The position numbers and the translations under genes are program-made. A DNA stretch of 64,000 bases. Source: Leptospiraceae bacterium. Lineage in GTDB: Bacteria; Spirochaetota; Leptospiria; Leptospirales; Leptospiraceae. The stretch covers positions 1 through 64,000 of the forward strand of contig JAKRSH010000026.1 of the NCBI GenBank assembly GCA_022402465.1, read 5' to 3'. Below the pieces are notes generated by a model that had not been told where the DNA came from, did no database searches, and saw only the letters and a list, made by a program, of their open reading frames with translations. Numbering within the stretch: position 1 is the stretch's first letter; each line of letters begins with the position of its first letter. Below are positions 55,946 through 64,000 of this stretch, piece by piece.

Positions 55946-56676
55946 TATCCTCTCCATCTTCTTGATTCTAAAGCCTTAACGGTTAAATATAAAAACAACA
56001 GTATCCCACTCAAGAAAAACACTATCCCACTTAAGGGAAGAACACCTTTAGCGAAATTTATGTAATGAGAAAAGATATGTAAGTGATACAATACTTTTCT
56101 TGTATTTGATTGGAATAAATGAGAAAAATAACCTAATACCCATAAGGTTAAAATTATCAATACTGTAATAAGTAGGGAGATCATCTGATTTTTCCCTAGA
56201 CTTGAACCAAACATCCCAACAGAGTAAGTAAATACACCAAGTAAGAATACGCCTATGGATCCTGAAAGAACCAGATAGAATGGTGATTGCCAATAAGAAT
56301 ATAGAATCAAAGGGAACAATCCATTGATAAAAACTGTTATGATGAATGCTATTAAGCTTCCAAATGCAAATTTACCCACAACAATTTCTGCATCAGTTAT
56401 TGGGCTTGTGAACAAAAGCTCCAGAGTTCCTTTATTCTTTTCTTCTACTATAGATCCCATAGAAAGAATAACCATAGCAATGATAATTGTACTCATAAAT
56501 GATACAAAGGTTACTATGGTTGCATCTTCATAATTCGTTCTTCCATTGAAGTTCAAGATCATGATAAATAAAGCATTCAAGAAAGCTGTTCCACCTAATA
56601 CAAGAGGGGCGAGAAAAGTTCCAAAGAATACTTTTACTTCTTTAAGAAATATCCATTTCACATTTAGAAAATTCAT
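55945..56676 (-). CDS. ABC-2 type permease (GldF-like)
   Basis: This 243-residue membrane protein has six helices. The N-terminal [21 protein letters not shown], the cytoplasmic [21 protein letters not shown] (about 79-99, the conserved ABC-2 EKerGTlE loop) and [20 protein letters not shown] identify an ABC-2 permease like GldF or NosY. It follows the ATPase gene by nine bases and precedes the GldG-like gene. The transported molecule is unknown; no sugar or lipid gene is near. Confidence 0.88.
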   Translation of the reverse strand: MNFLNVKWIFLKEVKVFFGTFLAPLVLGGTAFLNALFIMILNFNGRTNYEDATIVTFVSFMSTIIIAMVILSMGSIVEEKNKGTLELLFTSPITDAEIVVGKFAFGSLIAFIITVFINGLFPLILYSYWQSPFYLVLSGSIGVFLLGVFTYSVGMFGSSLGKNQMISLLITVLIILTLWVLGYFSHLFQSNTRKVLYHLHIFSHYINFAKGVLPLSGIVFFLSGILLFLYLTVKALESRRWRG

Positions 56677-56685
56677 TGATTTCTC

Positions 56686-57615
56686 CTAGAACCGATTCAT
56701 AAAGATTTCTTCTAATGAAATCTCTTGCTTCTTTAGGTATTCTAAATTAAGATTCTGAGAAGCAAGACTAGCGAATATCTTTTGTTTAAAAGATTTTTCA
56801 TCATGAACATTGAGTAAATAGGTGCACCCATTGCGGTCTTCTTCCTGGAAGGCTAATTTACTCTCTGGATCCAAAATAGATTTTAAATAGGTCTCAATTT
56901 CAGATTTAGTTTTGCCACTGAGTGTAATTTCTAAACCAGATAATTTTTCCATTTCTTCTTCTAACTCGTTTAAAGAATATGTTTTCTTTAGTCTACCGTC
57001 TTGGATAAATAAAAATTTATCACAGGTCTTATATATTTCAGCTAAAATATGCGAGGAAATAAGGACAGTATGTTCTCCAGCGAGGTCTTTGATTAGTTTA
57101 CGTATTTCAATAATTTGCTGCGGATCAAGTCCAGAAATAGGCTCATCCATTATAATTACATCAGGATTGCCAATCAGAGCCTGGGCTATCCCAACACGCT
57201 TTCTGTAGCCTAATGAAAGTTCTCCGATGATTTGGTCTTGAACTTTTAGAATGCCTGTCTTAGAAAGGACTCTTTCTATTTCCTGATCAATATTTTCTAA
57301 AGCCACAGCTTTGATTCTAGCAACGAAGAGTAGGTAATCTCTTACATTCAACTCTTCATAGAGGGGAGGAGATTCCGGTAGGTAACCAATTCTTTTCTTT
57401 GCTTCTAGTGGCTCATCAAAAATACTTTTACCATTAATCTTTGCATCCCCTGAAGTCGGAATTAAATATCCTGTCAAAATTCGAATTGTTGTTGTCTTAC
57501 CAGCACCATTCAAACCCAGCAATCCAACAACTTCACCTTTTTCTAATGTGAAATTGAGATTTTGAATCGCTCGCTTCTCACCGTAAGATTTAGATAAATT
57601 GCTAACTTGAATCAT
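56686..57615 (-). CDS. ABC transporter ATP-binding protein (GldA-like)
   Basis: This is a 309-residue ABC ATPase: Walker A GLLGLNGAGKTTTIRIL (about 32-48), the Q-loop region IGYLPESPPLYEELN, signature ELSLGYRKRVGIAQALIG (about 132-149), Walker B VIIMDEPISGLDPQQ (about 153-167) and the switch His in VLISSHILAEI. The C-terminal 90 residues are a small extra domain common in drug/Gld-type ATPases. It is the first gene of the exporter/DUF4340/Yip1/mpl/pheS unit; the 15-base gap to the RND efflux gene upstream means read-through is possible. Confidence 0.9.
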   Translation of the reverse strand: MIQVSNLSKSYGEKRAIQNLNFTLEKGEVVGLLGLNGAGKTTTIRILTGYLIPTSGDAKINGKSIFDEPLEAKKRIGYLPESPPLYEELNVRDYLLFVARIKAVALENIDQEIERVLSKTGILKVQDQIIGELSLGYRKRVGIAQALIGNPDVIIMDEPISGLDPQQIIEIRKLIKDLAGEHTVLISSHILAEIYKTCDKFLFIQDGRLKKTYSLNELEEEMEKLSGLEITLSGKTKSEIETYLKSILDPESKLAFQEEDRNGCTYLLNVHDEKSFKQKIFASLASQNLNLEYLKKQEISLEEIFMNRF

Positions 57616-57630
57616 ATTACCTCTAGCTTC

Positions 57631-60600
57631 CTAGGTTTGTTTCTTAGAGGAGGGAGTCAAGGACAAAATCTTTTCATACACTAAACTATAAAAAGCAGGA
57701 AACACCAAAAGAGTGAGCAGAGCATTGGTGATCAATCCTCCAATTAAAACTGTCGCAAGAGGTCTCTGAACTTCGGCGCCTGGGTTAGTTGAAAGTGCCA
57801 TAGGAACAAAACCTAAAATAGCTACCATCCCTGTCATAAGTACTGGACGAACTCTAAGTAAGGCAGCTTCTTGGATTGCTTTCATAGGGAGAATTTTTTC
57901 TTTTTCTAGTTGTTTTGAAAATGTAACAAGAACTAAGCCATTCAACACAGCTACTCCAAAGAGAGCTATGAAACCAATGCCTGCTGAAATACTAAAGGGA
58001 AGTCCTCGTAAGAATAAGGCTAAAATTCCACCTGCGATTGCAAAAGGAATATTGATAAATAACAATAAGGCGGATGTTATATCTGAGATAGCCAACCATA
58101 AAAGAAAAAGTATCATTGCAAATGTAATTGGGACAACCCAAAGTAAGGTCTTTCTAGCTGAGAGGTAATTTTTAAAACTACCATCTAAAGAATATCTATA
58201 TCCGGGAGGTAAGAGCTTGTCCTTAGCCAAAATTTCCTCAACATTTGATACAACAGACATCAAATCTCTTTCTCTAACATTAAATTCTACTAATATTCTT
58301 CTTTCTTGCCATTCATGGGATATTTGAGCAGGTCCATCTTGCTTAATAATTTCAGCTAAATCACCTAAGGGAACATAGCCTTGGTTTCTAGTTGAAACTA
58401 ATATAGGTCTCCATGACTCCAAGGTTTCATTCGGAGGATCTTGCAATTTGAGCGCAATATTAAATCTTTTGGCTCCGTCTATCAATTGGCTTGCGTTTAG
58501 GCCTGAGGAAACCATTTGTAAGAGTTGTCCAATCTGTTTGGCGTCAACTCCATACCTAGCCATCTTCTCACGATTAGGAATTACTTTGATGAACGAAATC
58601 CCACCTAATTGTTCGATGCGAATATCTTTAACTCCTGGGATATTTTTAAATTTGGATGCAGTTTGTTCGCCAAGTTTACGAAGAGTAATAATATCTTCTC
58701 CAAATATTTTTATACCAATATCAGATCTAATTCCTGCCACCATTTCATTGGTACGCATTTCGATAGGCTGAGACATACCAAAGGTAATTTCTGGAATTTC
58801 CGATTCAATTGACTTTGTAATTTGATTTAGAAATTCATTTCGAGATCTCTTCCAAGTTGATCTTTCATTCAATTGTATAAAGACATCTGATTTTTCAATT
58901 CCCATAGGTTCCAATGAAAGATTTGGTGATCCAGTTTTCGAAACTACAGATTTAATTTCGGGGAATTCTGGTGTAAGTAGAATTCTTTCTATTCTTAAGG
59001 TAGAACGTATGGATTCATCTAGACTAGCAGAAGGTAGGCGATTGATTTCAAGAAGACTAGAACCCTCATCTAAGGTTGGTATAAATTCAGCTCCTAAGAA
59101 TGGAAAAATTACAATAGTTAAAAGAAAAAATCCTATAGCGGAACTTACAACTTTGGTTCTGTGTTGCATAGAGAAACTAAGCATTGGATTGTATTTGTTC
59201 TGAATCCATTTAAAAAGTCTCGTTTCTTCATGGTGTTCTTGGGGAATTTTAAGAAAAATATCTGCTAGAACTGGGACAACAGTTAATGTAAAAATAAATG
59301 CTCCTGAAATTGCATAGATAACAGTCAAAGCCATAGGAATGAATAATTTTCCTTCCGTCCCTGAAAGAGCTAGTATAGGAATGTAAACTATTCCAATTAT
59401 GAGTTCACCAAAGATAGTAGCCTTTCTAACTTCAACTGTAGCTGATAATATTGTTTCTTTTTTTTCTTGTTTAGTAAGTTCTCTTTTGAGCTCATTTCTT
59501 TTAAGACTGAGTCTTCTGGTAGCATTCTCAACAACTATCACCGCACCATCTACCAATAAACCAAAATCTATAGCTCCCATAGACATTAAGTTAGCTGGTG
59601 CTTCTCGAACTATCATAATTAAAATTGCAAATAGCATACATAATGGGATGATAACTGCTATGATGAGTCCTGAACGAAGGTCTCCTAGAAGAAGAAATAA
59701 GATAAGAATAACAAAAATTGCTCCTTCACTTAAGTTTTTAATGACCGTATAAATTGTACCCCATACCATTTCTGAGCGATCATAGAAAATATTAAATTTC
59801 ATTCCATCCTCTAGGCTTGGTTCTATAAATTGTAATTTTTCTTTAACAGCCTCACTCACATCTAGAGAATTTTCTCCTATGAGCATCAATGCCATTCCAC
59901 CCACAACTTCCGTATTTCCATTCTGGGTTGCTGCACCTTTTCTAAGTTCATAGCTTTCTGTAATGTTTGCTATGTTTTTGAGAAAAATAGGATTTCCATC
60001 TTTTGTATTTTTAACAAAAATAGTTTGAAAGTCATCTTTTTCTTTGAGTAAACTCTGAACTCCTATAATAGTATGTTCATGAAAATGTTCTATGTAACCT
60101 CCTCCTTCGGATATATTATTCGAGTCAACAGCGTTCATTATGTCCTCAACACTAACGCCAAGAGATTGCATGGATTTTAAATTTAAATTGATAGCATATT
60201 GTTTAGTCTGACCCCCAAAGATATTTACTTCCACAACTCCAGGAACTGTTTTGAGAATAGGGCTGATATACCACTGTAAAGTAGTGGTTAACTCTTTGGT
60301 TGTATGATTGGGAGATGTTAAAGTGAATTGGATTACTTCACCTAATGCGGTAGATAAAGGTCCAATCTGCGGAGTGCCATATTTGGAAGGAATGGTTTTC
60401 TGAATTTCAAGCATTCTTTCACTTACAAGCTGCCTCGCCTTCATTAAATCTATATGGTCATTAAAAACAATAGTTACTAGCGAAATCCCATATCTTGAAA
60501 TAGAACGAATTTCTTTGATGTCGGGTATGCCTGATACACCCCATTCTACTGGATAAGTTACATATTGTTCCATTTCTAAAGAAGATAGTGTAGGAGCTGA

Positions 60601-60759
60601 AGTTACAATTTGTACCTGTACATTCGTTACATCTGGAATGGCATCTAATTTTAATTTAGAAATATTTGCTAAGCCATAAAGTATGAAGAAGGAAGTAATT
60701 ATTAGAACAATGGTTTTATTATTCAGGGACCATTCGACAATATAATTAAGGAATCTCAT
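57631..60759 (-). CDS. czcA: CzcA-type heavy-metal RND efflux pump
   Basis: This 1042-residue inner-membrane pump belongs to the HME-RND family. The N-terminal helix region is VEWSLNNKTIVLIITSFFIL. FPAFYSLVYEKI near the end and the two large periplasmic loops are of usual size. The TM4 motif AIDFGLLVDGAVIVVENATRR (about 397-417), with Asp-Asp-Glu, matches divalent-cation (Zn/Co/Cd) pumps and not the Cu/Ag CusA type. It works with the czcB and czcC genes upstream; the start overlaps the czcB stop by one base (TAATG). Exact metals are inferred. Confidence 0.9.
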   Translation of the reverse strand: MRFLNYIVEWSLNNKTIVLIITSFFILYGLANISKLKLDAIPDVTNVQVQIVTSAPTLSSLEMEQYVTYPVEWGVSGIPDIKEIRSISRYGISLVTIVFNDHIDLMKARQLVSERMLEIQKTIPSKYGTPQIGPLSTALGEVIQFTLTSPNHTTKELTTTLQWYISPILKTVPGVVEVNIFGGQTKQYAINLNLKSMQSLGVSVEDIMNAVDSNNISEGGGYIEHFHEHTIIGVQSLLKEKDDFQTIFVKNTKDGNPIFLKNIANITESYELRKGAATQNGNTEVVGGMALMLIGENSLDVSEAVKEKLQFIEPSLEDGMKFNIFYDRSEMVWGTIYTVIKNLSEGAIFVILILFLLLGDLRSGLIIAVIIPLCMLFAILIMIVREAPANLMSMGAIDFGLLVDGAVIVVENATRRLSLKRNELKRELTKQEKKETILSATVEVRKATIFGELIIGIVYIPILALSGTEGKLFIPMALTVIYAISGAFIFTLTVVPVLADIFLKIPQEHHEETRLFKWIQNKYNPMLSFSMQHRTKVVSSAIGFFLLTIVIFPFLGAEFIPTLDEGSSLLEINRLPSASLDESIRSTLRIERILLTPEFPEIKSVVSKTGSPNLSLEPMGIEKSDVFIQLNERSTWKRSRNEFLNQITKSIESEIPEITFGMSQPIEMRTNEMVAGIRSDIGIKIFGEDIITLRKLGEQTASKFKNIPGVKDIRIEQLGGISFIKVIPNREKMARYGVDAKQIGQLLQMVSSGLNASQLIDGAKRFNIALKLQDPPNETLESWRPILVSTRNQGYVPLGDLAEIIKQDGPAQISHEWQERRILVEFNVRERDLMSVVSNVEEILAKDKLLPPGYRYSLDGSFKNYLSARKTLLWVVPITFAMILFLLWLAISDITSALLLFINIPFAIAGGILALFLRGLPFSISAGIGFIALFGVAVLNGLVLVTFSKQLEKEKILPMKAIQEAALLRVRPVLMTGMVAILGFVPMALSTNPGAEVQRPLATVLIGGLITNALLTLLVFPAFYSLVYEKILSLTPSSKKQT

Positions 60760-61985
60760 TATTCTTCACCAAATGTATGTTTTAAGTATATAGCTTTTAA
60801 GGAATAAGCACCGCTGCTTACAATTTTGTCTCCATTCTTGAGTCCTTCTTCAATAGAGATTAATTTTCCTTGTGTTCCTCCCAATTTTATTTCTTTCCAC
60901 TCATAGGTAAGATCATTTATTTGAATAAATACACCATCTTTCCCATTAATGGTCAGTAAGCAGGAATCAGGAATTAGGATTTTATCTTGCTTAATGGAAT
61001 CTACATTCAATAATGCTTTACCGAATAATCCAATTTTTAATAAATTATTAGAGTTATTTAGTGTTATGCGAGCAGGAATAGAGCGCGTTTCTTTTTCTAT
61101 AGATGAACCTATGAAACTCAATTTCCCAGTGAAGATTTGATCAGGATATGCATTTATTGAGACTTTAACATTTTCTCCGAGCTTCAAAAATTTTAAATCA
61201 TTTTCAAATGCACGTGCAGCAAACCATACATTATTGAGATTAGCTACTGTAACAAAAATTGTATTTTCAGCTACAATATTTCCAGGACTTACATGACGCA
61301 TTATCAAAGTTCCATTTATACTAGATCTCAGATAGATTTTTGTATTTTGATTAGAATCAGCACTTTGTGAATCTAAATTGTTTTTAGGAATTGGAATATC
61401 ATTCATGATAAGATTTTCTTTGTCAGCTTTTACTTCCATTTCCCAGGTAAGACTTTCGGCCTCTGCATTGCGTGCTTCCTGGTCAGCAGCTAATTTAATT
61501 TTGACAAGTTCTTTGATTCTTTCTGTATTTTTCTGAGTTGCTTGGAGTTTAGCTAAGGAAGTAAGATACTTTGATTTAAGCCTTGCGACCTCAGGTGAAT
61601 CCATAACTACAAGGATGTCACCTTTTCGGACGGGATCTCCTTCTTTCTTTCGAATCTCCAGTACTTTTCCTTTTAGCCTTGTACCAATAGTTTGAGTATT
61701 ATCTGGATCAGCCGTTATTTCACCAGTAAGCTCTATTGCAGAATTAAATTCTTCATTGCTTGCTTCGGCTATTTGAATTGGTATCTTATACCTTGAATCT
61801 TCACTAAGTCTGAAAACTGTCTCGGAGCTAGTTTCAGAAATATTAGATTCATTTGTTAGAATATTCAAATTCTTAGAAATAGATGATTTATTATTCCTTA
61901 GGAAAGTGATATAAACTATTGAAACTAAACAAAGAATTGCTGATAAAATTAGGATTTTTTTAATATTATTCATGACTTGACTCAC
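60759..61985 (-). CDS. czcB: CzcB-type membrane fusion protein
   Basis: This 408-residue periplasmic adaptor has an N-terminal anchor (KKILILSAILCLVSIVYITFL, about 9-29), a barrel-sandwich lipoyl-like part (GTRLKGKVLEIRKKEGDPV, about 102-120, and ILVVMDSPEVARLKSKYL), a coiled coil and a beta-barrel region (NIVAENTIFVTVANLNNVWF). It lacks the N-terminal metal-binding His extension seen in CusB-like proteins. It connects the czcA pump to the outer-membrane channel. It overlaps the czcC gene by 20 bases and the czcA gene by one base. Confidence 0.88.
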   Translation of the reverse strand: MSQVMNNIKKILILSAILCLVSIVYITFLRNNKSSISKNLNILTNESNISETSSETVFRLSEDSRYKIPIQIAEASNEEFNSAIELTGEITADPDNTQTIGTRLKGKVLEIRKKEGDPVRKGDILVVMDSPEVARLKSKYLTSLAKLQATQKNTERIKELVKIKLAADQEARNAEAESLTWEMEVKADKENLIMNDIPIPKNNLDSQSADSNQNTKIYLRSSINGTLIMRHVSPGNIVAENTIFVTVANLNNVWFAARAFENDLKFLKLGENVKVSINAYPDQIFTGKLSFIGSSIEKETRSIPARITLNNSNNLLKIGLFGKALLNVDSIKQDKILIPDSCLLTINGKDGVFIQINDLTYEWKEIKLGGTQGKLISIEEGLKNGDKIVSSGAYSLKAIYLKHTFGEE

Positions 61986-63279
61986 TTAGGAAAAATTCAT
62001 TTAAATCTATACCACCAGCACGCAAATACTCATTGCAGGCGATCGCATAATTAGCTTTCGTTTGGAAGTAATTGGATTTCAAATCAACCAAAGATTTTTG
62101 ACTTATCAAAGCATCTTTAACTGATATCTTACCTGTTGCTATAGCATTCTTCAATATTAATAGGTTTTCATTGGTTCTTTCCAAGATATTAGGTGGAAAA
62201 TTTTGCCAGGCTCTTTTCCAGGACTCAACTCCATTCCAAGCTTTAGTTGCTTCAAACCGTACAGTGTGTCCTCCAATTTCTCTTCTCTCTTCTGAAATCT
62301 TTGAATTTGCTTTTGCTTCTTGAATTTCCCCACTGTTATCTCTCCAGATTTGTAGTGGAATAGAAACTTTTCCTCCAATCACTCTTTCATTGAATCCGTC
62401 GTTTTGGACATACCCTGATATCGTTAAATTAGGTATACGCTCTCTTTGTAGCAGGCGGATTTTACTTTTTGTGAAATTAATTTCTAATTCTAGTACTTCT
62501 AAATCAGGACGCCTTTTCTCCGCTGAATCAATGTATTCTTGGAGTTCTTGCTTAGGAATTTTTAGGATTTTTTTTTCTTCATAAACATTCAATTCTTCTT
62601 GGTAAGGAACACCCATCATAACGACTAAATCTGTTTTGGCATCCTGCCAATTTCTTCTGGCTTGCTCTTCTAATGAATTCATTTTAATGGACTCTGAAAG
62701 TGCGATTTCAAAATCCATTTCTGAGCCGATTCCATTTTTAAATCTCAAATCAGCAATTTTGGAAATTTCTCTTGAAAGTAAGTTTAATTCTTGTGTAAGT
62801 TTAAATTCTTCCCAAGCTGCTTGGTATAAAAGTACGGAATGTACAGCTTGGGCAATGGTAGACCTTTCTATAGCTTGGACATTTTTAATTTTCGTCTTGA
62901 TGTCTGCCTGAGCAAGTTCAAGTTTAATTTCTCTTTGACCTCCTATATAGATTTCTTGAGATAACATAATCTCACCATTAATAGCTTGAGGTATAGAATT
63001 ATTAAAAAATGCGCTCTCATTACTAGTGCCTCTTCTAATTGCATTGGATGTTGACAAATTTGGATTAGATGGAAAAGCATAGGCTGCTATTTTTCTTCTT
63101 CCAAGACTTGCTTCCAGATTGTCCTGAGCAATTTTAAATTCTGGACTATGATTTAATACGCAATTGATGATGCTTTTTAACTTTTGATTACCAATACAAC
63201 CCTTATTTGAATGAAGATCTTCACTAAGTATTGGCCCACTTAGGATAAAATAAAATAAAATAAAGAAATATAAGTACAT
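61966..63279 (-). CDS. czcC: CzcC-type TolC-like outer-membrane efflux protein
   Basis: This 437-residue exported protein has a signal peptide (YLYFFILFYFILSGPILSED) and a long helical barrel typical of TolC/OEP proteins. NHSPEFKIAQDNLEASLGRR and the later EYIDSAEKRRPDLEVLELEI are the two repeated units, each followed by a coiled coil. It is the outer-membrane channel of the efflux system. The start has a strong ribosome site, AGGAGG five bases before the ATG. It follows a small His-containing membrane gene by 28 bases, so the whole group is probably one operon. Confidence 0.88.
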   Translation of the reverse strand: MYLYFFILFYFILSGPILSEDLHSNKGCIGNQKLKSIINCVLNHSPEFKIAQDNLEASLGRRKIAAYAFPSNPNLSTSNAIRRGTSNESAFFNNSIPQAINGEIMLSQEIYIGGQREIKLELAQADIKTKIKNVQAIERSTIAQAVHSVLLYQAAWEEFKLTQELNLLSREISKIADLRFKNGIGSEMDFEIALSESIKMNSLEEQARRNWQDAKTDLVVMMGVPYQEELNVYEEKKILKIPKQELQEYIDSAEKRRPDLEVLELEINFTKSKIRLLQRERIPNLTISGYVQNDGFNERVIGGKVSIPLQIWRDNSGEIQEAKANSKISEERREIGGHTVRFEATKAWNGVESWKRAWQNFPPNILERTNENLLILKNAIATGKISVKDALISQKSLVDLKSNYFQTKANYAIACNEYLRAGGIDLNEFFLSESSHE

Positions 63280-63307
63280 TGTGTCCTCCTACAATATATA
63301 AAGTTAA

Positions 63308-63751
63308 TTATATAATATAGGTGGAAGGAGGTGGCAGATGATTCAATAAGCAGAAATTAAGGTAAGACTTCCTTGAGAAAAATAGAATCTTAGAATAACG
63401 TTCTTTCGAAACTAAAATTTCTATTCTATCTAGTTTAAAAATAGAATACGCTATGCAAGATAAGAATACTAAAATTAGAAGAGCAATATCATATACTAAA
63501 TCTCCATCCCAATCACCTAGGTCAGAAGTAATTCCGTAAGGTGATATATGTTCAAAAAGGGTTTGGGCTTCGGATTCTTCAGCTTGGCTAGTGGAAGCAT
63601 GATCTGATTCATAATAGCTATGAATCACCGCTACTTCTGTGTTATTCGATAGTAAGGAATGGTGTAAATGAATTCCGAAAAGCGGTGAGATAAAGATCAA
63701 TCCAAACCAGATTCCTAAAAAGCCAGATAAGATTGTTAACTTGGAGCTCAC
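63308..63751 (-). CDS. Small His-containing membrane protein at the head of the czc operon
   Basis: This is a 147-residue protein with a start GTG (SSKLTILSGFLGIWFGLIFI) preceded by GGAAT. It has an N-terminal hydrophobic helix ending in HLHHSL, an acidic middle (SYYESDHASTSQAEESEAQT) with several His and Asp, a second helix (YDIALLILVFLSCIAYSIF) and a basic tail. This pattern suits periplasmic metal sensing or capture. Similar small proteins lead some czc operons, though no family is certain. The gene lies 28 bases ahead of czcC. Confidence 0.65.
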   Translation of the reverse strand: MSSKLTILSGFLGIWFGLIFISPLFGIHLHHSLLSNNTEVAVIHSYYESDHASTSQAEESEAQTLFEHISPYGITSDLGDWDGDLVYDIALLILVFLSCIAYSIFKLDRIEILVSKERYSKILFFSRKSYLNFCLLNHLPPPSTYII

Positions 63752-63917
63752 TATTCCAAAAAGGATTCAAGGCTTAATTCCTGCAAGAAAAATCTTTCAC
63801 GTTTCTTCTAAAGACTTAGCACTAAATGATAATGAGTTTCAATTTGTTCAAGATACAATAAGAACTCTCAAGGAGAATCTACAATTTGTAAGATCAATAT
63901 CTTGTTTAGGAAATAAT

Positions 63918-64000
63918 CTATTTTGTAAGGTCTTTCTTAAAAATTTCAAATCGATTGTAAGTATCAATTGGTGCCAAAGTATCAGCATCCTGTTTGGGTG
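63918..64000 (-). CDS. Partial gene, C-terminal 27 codons, runs off the right edge
   Basis: On the minus strand the last 83 bases read as an open frame ending at a TAG: PKQDADTLAPIDTYNRFEIF then KKDLTK and stop. The composition and clean ending are typical of a real C-terminus, but the family cannot be named from this length. The rest of the gene lies beyond position 64000. Its 3' end is 167 bases from the czc operon start, on the same strand. Confidence 0.55.
   Translation of the reverse strand, partial: PKQDADTLAPIDTYNRFEIFKKDLTK

Noticed and set aside
63827..63841. Fur-box-like TGATAATGAGTTTCA upstream of the czc operon
   Set aside because: Only the left half matches well; the right half has several mismatches and similar AT-rich motifs are expected by chance.

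Overview
The window looks like chromosomal DNA of a spirochaete of the family Leptospiraceae, most likely Leptospira. The pointers are very A+T-rich DNA (by eye, not computed), many short-signal-peptide lipoproteins with spirochaetal lipoboxes (SISC, LVNC, SLSC, LTYC), a DUF1554-type lipoprotein, a monomeric NADP isocitrate dehydrogenase, and SpoIIE/STAS switch proteins. The genus is inferred from family content; no alignment was run.

Layout. 0-3.3 kb: a HEAT-repeat/SH3 exported protein, then a BASS-type transporter and a membrane protein divergent from an ArsR-type regulator. 3.3-12.9 kb: an accessory zone of lipoproteins, a TPM-domain protein, LRR-like and membrane proteins, with long gene-poor gaps holding decayed genes: a metalloprotease remnant at 4804-5122, a 5'-disrupted membrane gene reaching to about 7760, and a membrane-protein fragment at 11460-11600. 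13-24.2 kb: housekeeping and envelope genes (ctp-nadB, TPR proteins, a nucleotidyltransferase-fold protein, an amine oxidase/DUF418 pair with a divergent TetR gene and a clear palindromic operator).

24.3-34.5 kb is the most unusual part. Eight tightly packed minus-strand genes run STAS, C39-like cysteine peptidase, RimK-like ATP-grasp ligase, GCS2-type glutamate ligase, N-formylglutamate-amidohydrolase-like hydrolase, PgsB, PgsC, PgsW. They look like one operon that couples a soluble amino-acid/peptide ligation and trimming module to poly-gamma-glutamate synthesis and export. A divergent SpoIIE-type phosphatase with Cache, HAMP and TPR parts, plus a second STAS gene, suggests partner-switching control.

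34.5-50 kb: a two-copy beta-lactamase-fold hydrolase whose first copy looks inactive, murB, gpmI, then a cobalamin-riboswitch operon (lipoprotein, TonB-dependent receptor, beta-propeller lipoprotein), a PfkB kinase, an extended SDR, and a LeuA-type synthase lacking its C-terminal regulatory domain. A short ORF whose C-terminus is a run of Leu codons lies just ahead of that synthase and looks like a leucine leader peptide. Next come icd, pheS and mpl.

50-64 kb: a Gld-like ABC exporter (ATPase, permease, GldG-like and DUF4340 proteins, Yip1-like protein) shares an apparent operon with mpl and pheS. A CzcCBA-type metal efflux operon follows, led by a small His-containing membrane protein, and the 3' end of one more gene runs off the right edge. 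No rRNA, tRNA, CRISPR array, insertion sequence or phage gene was recognised.
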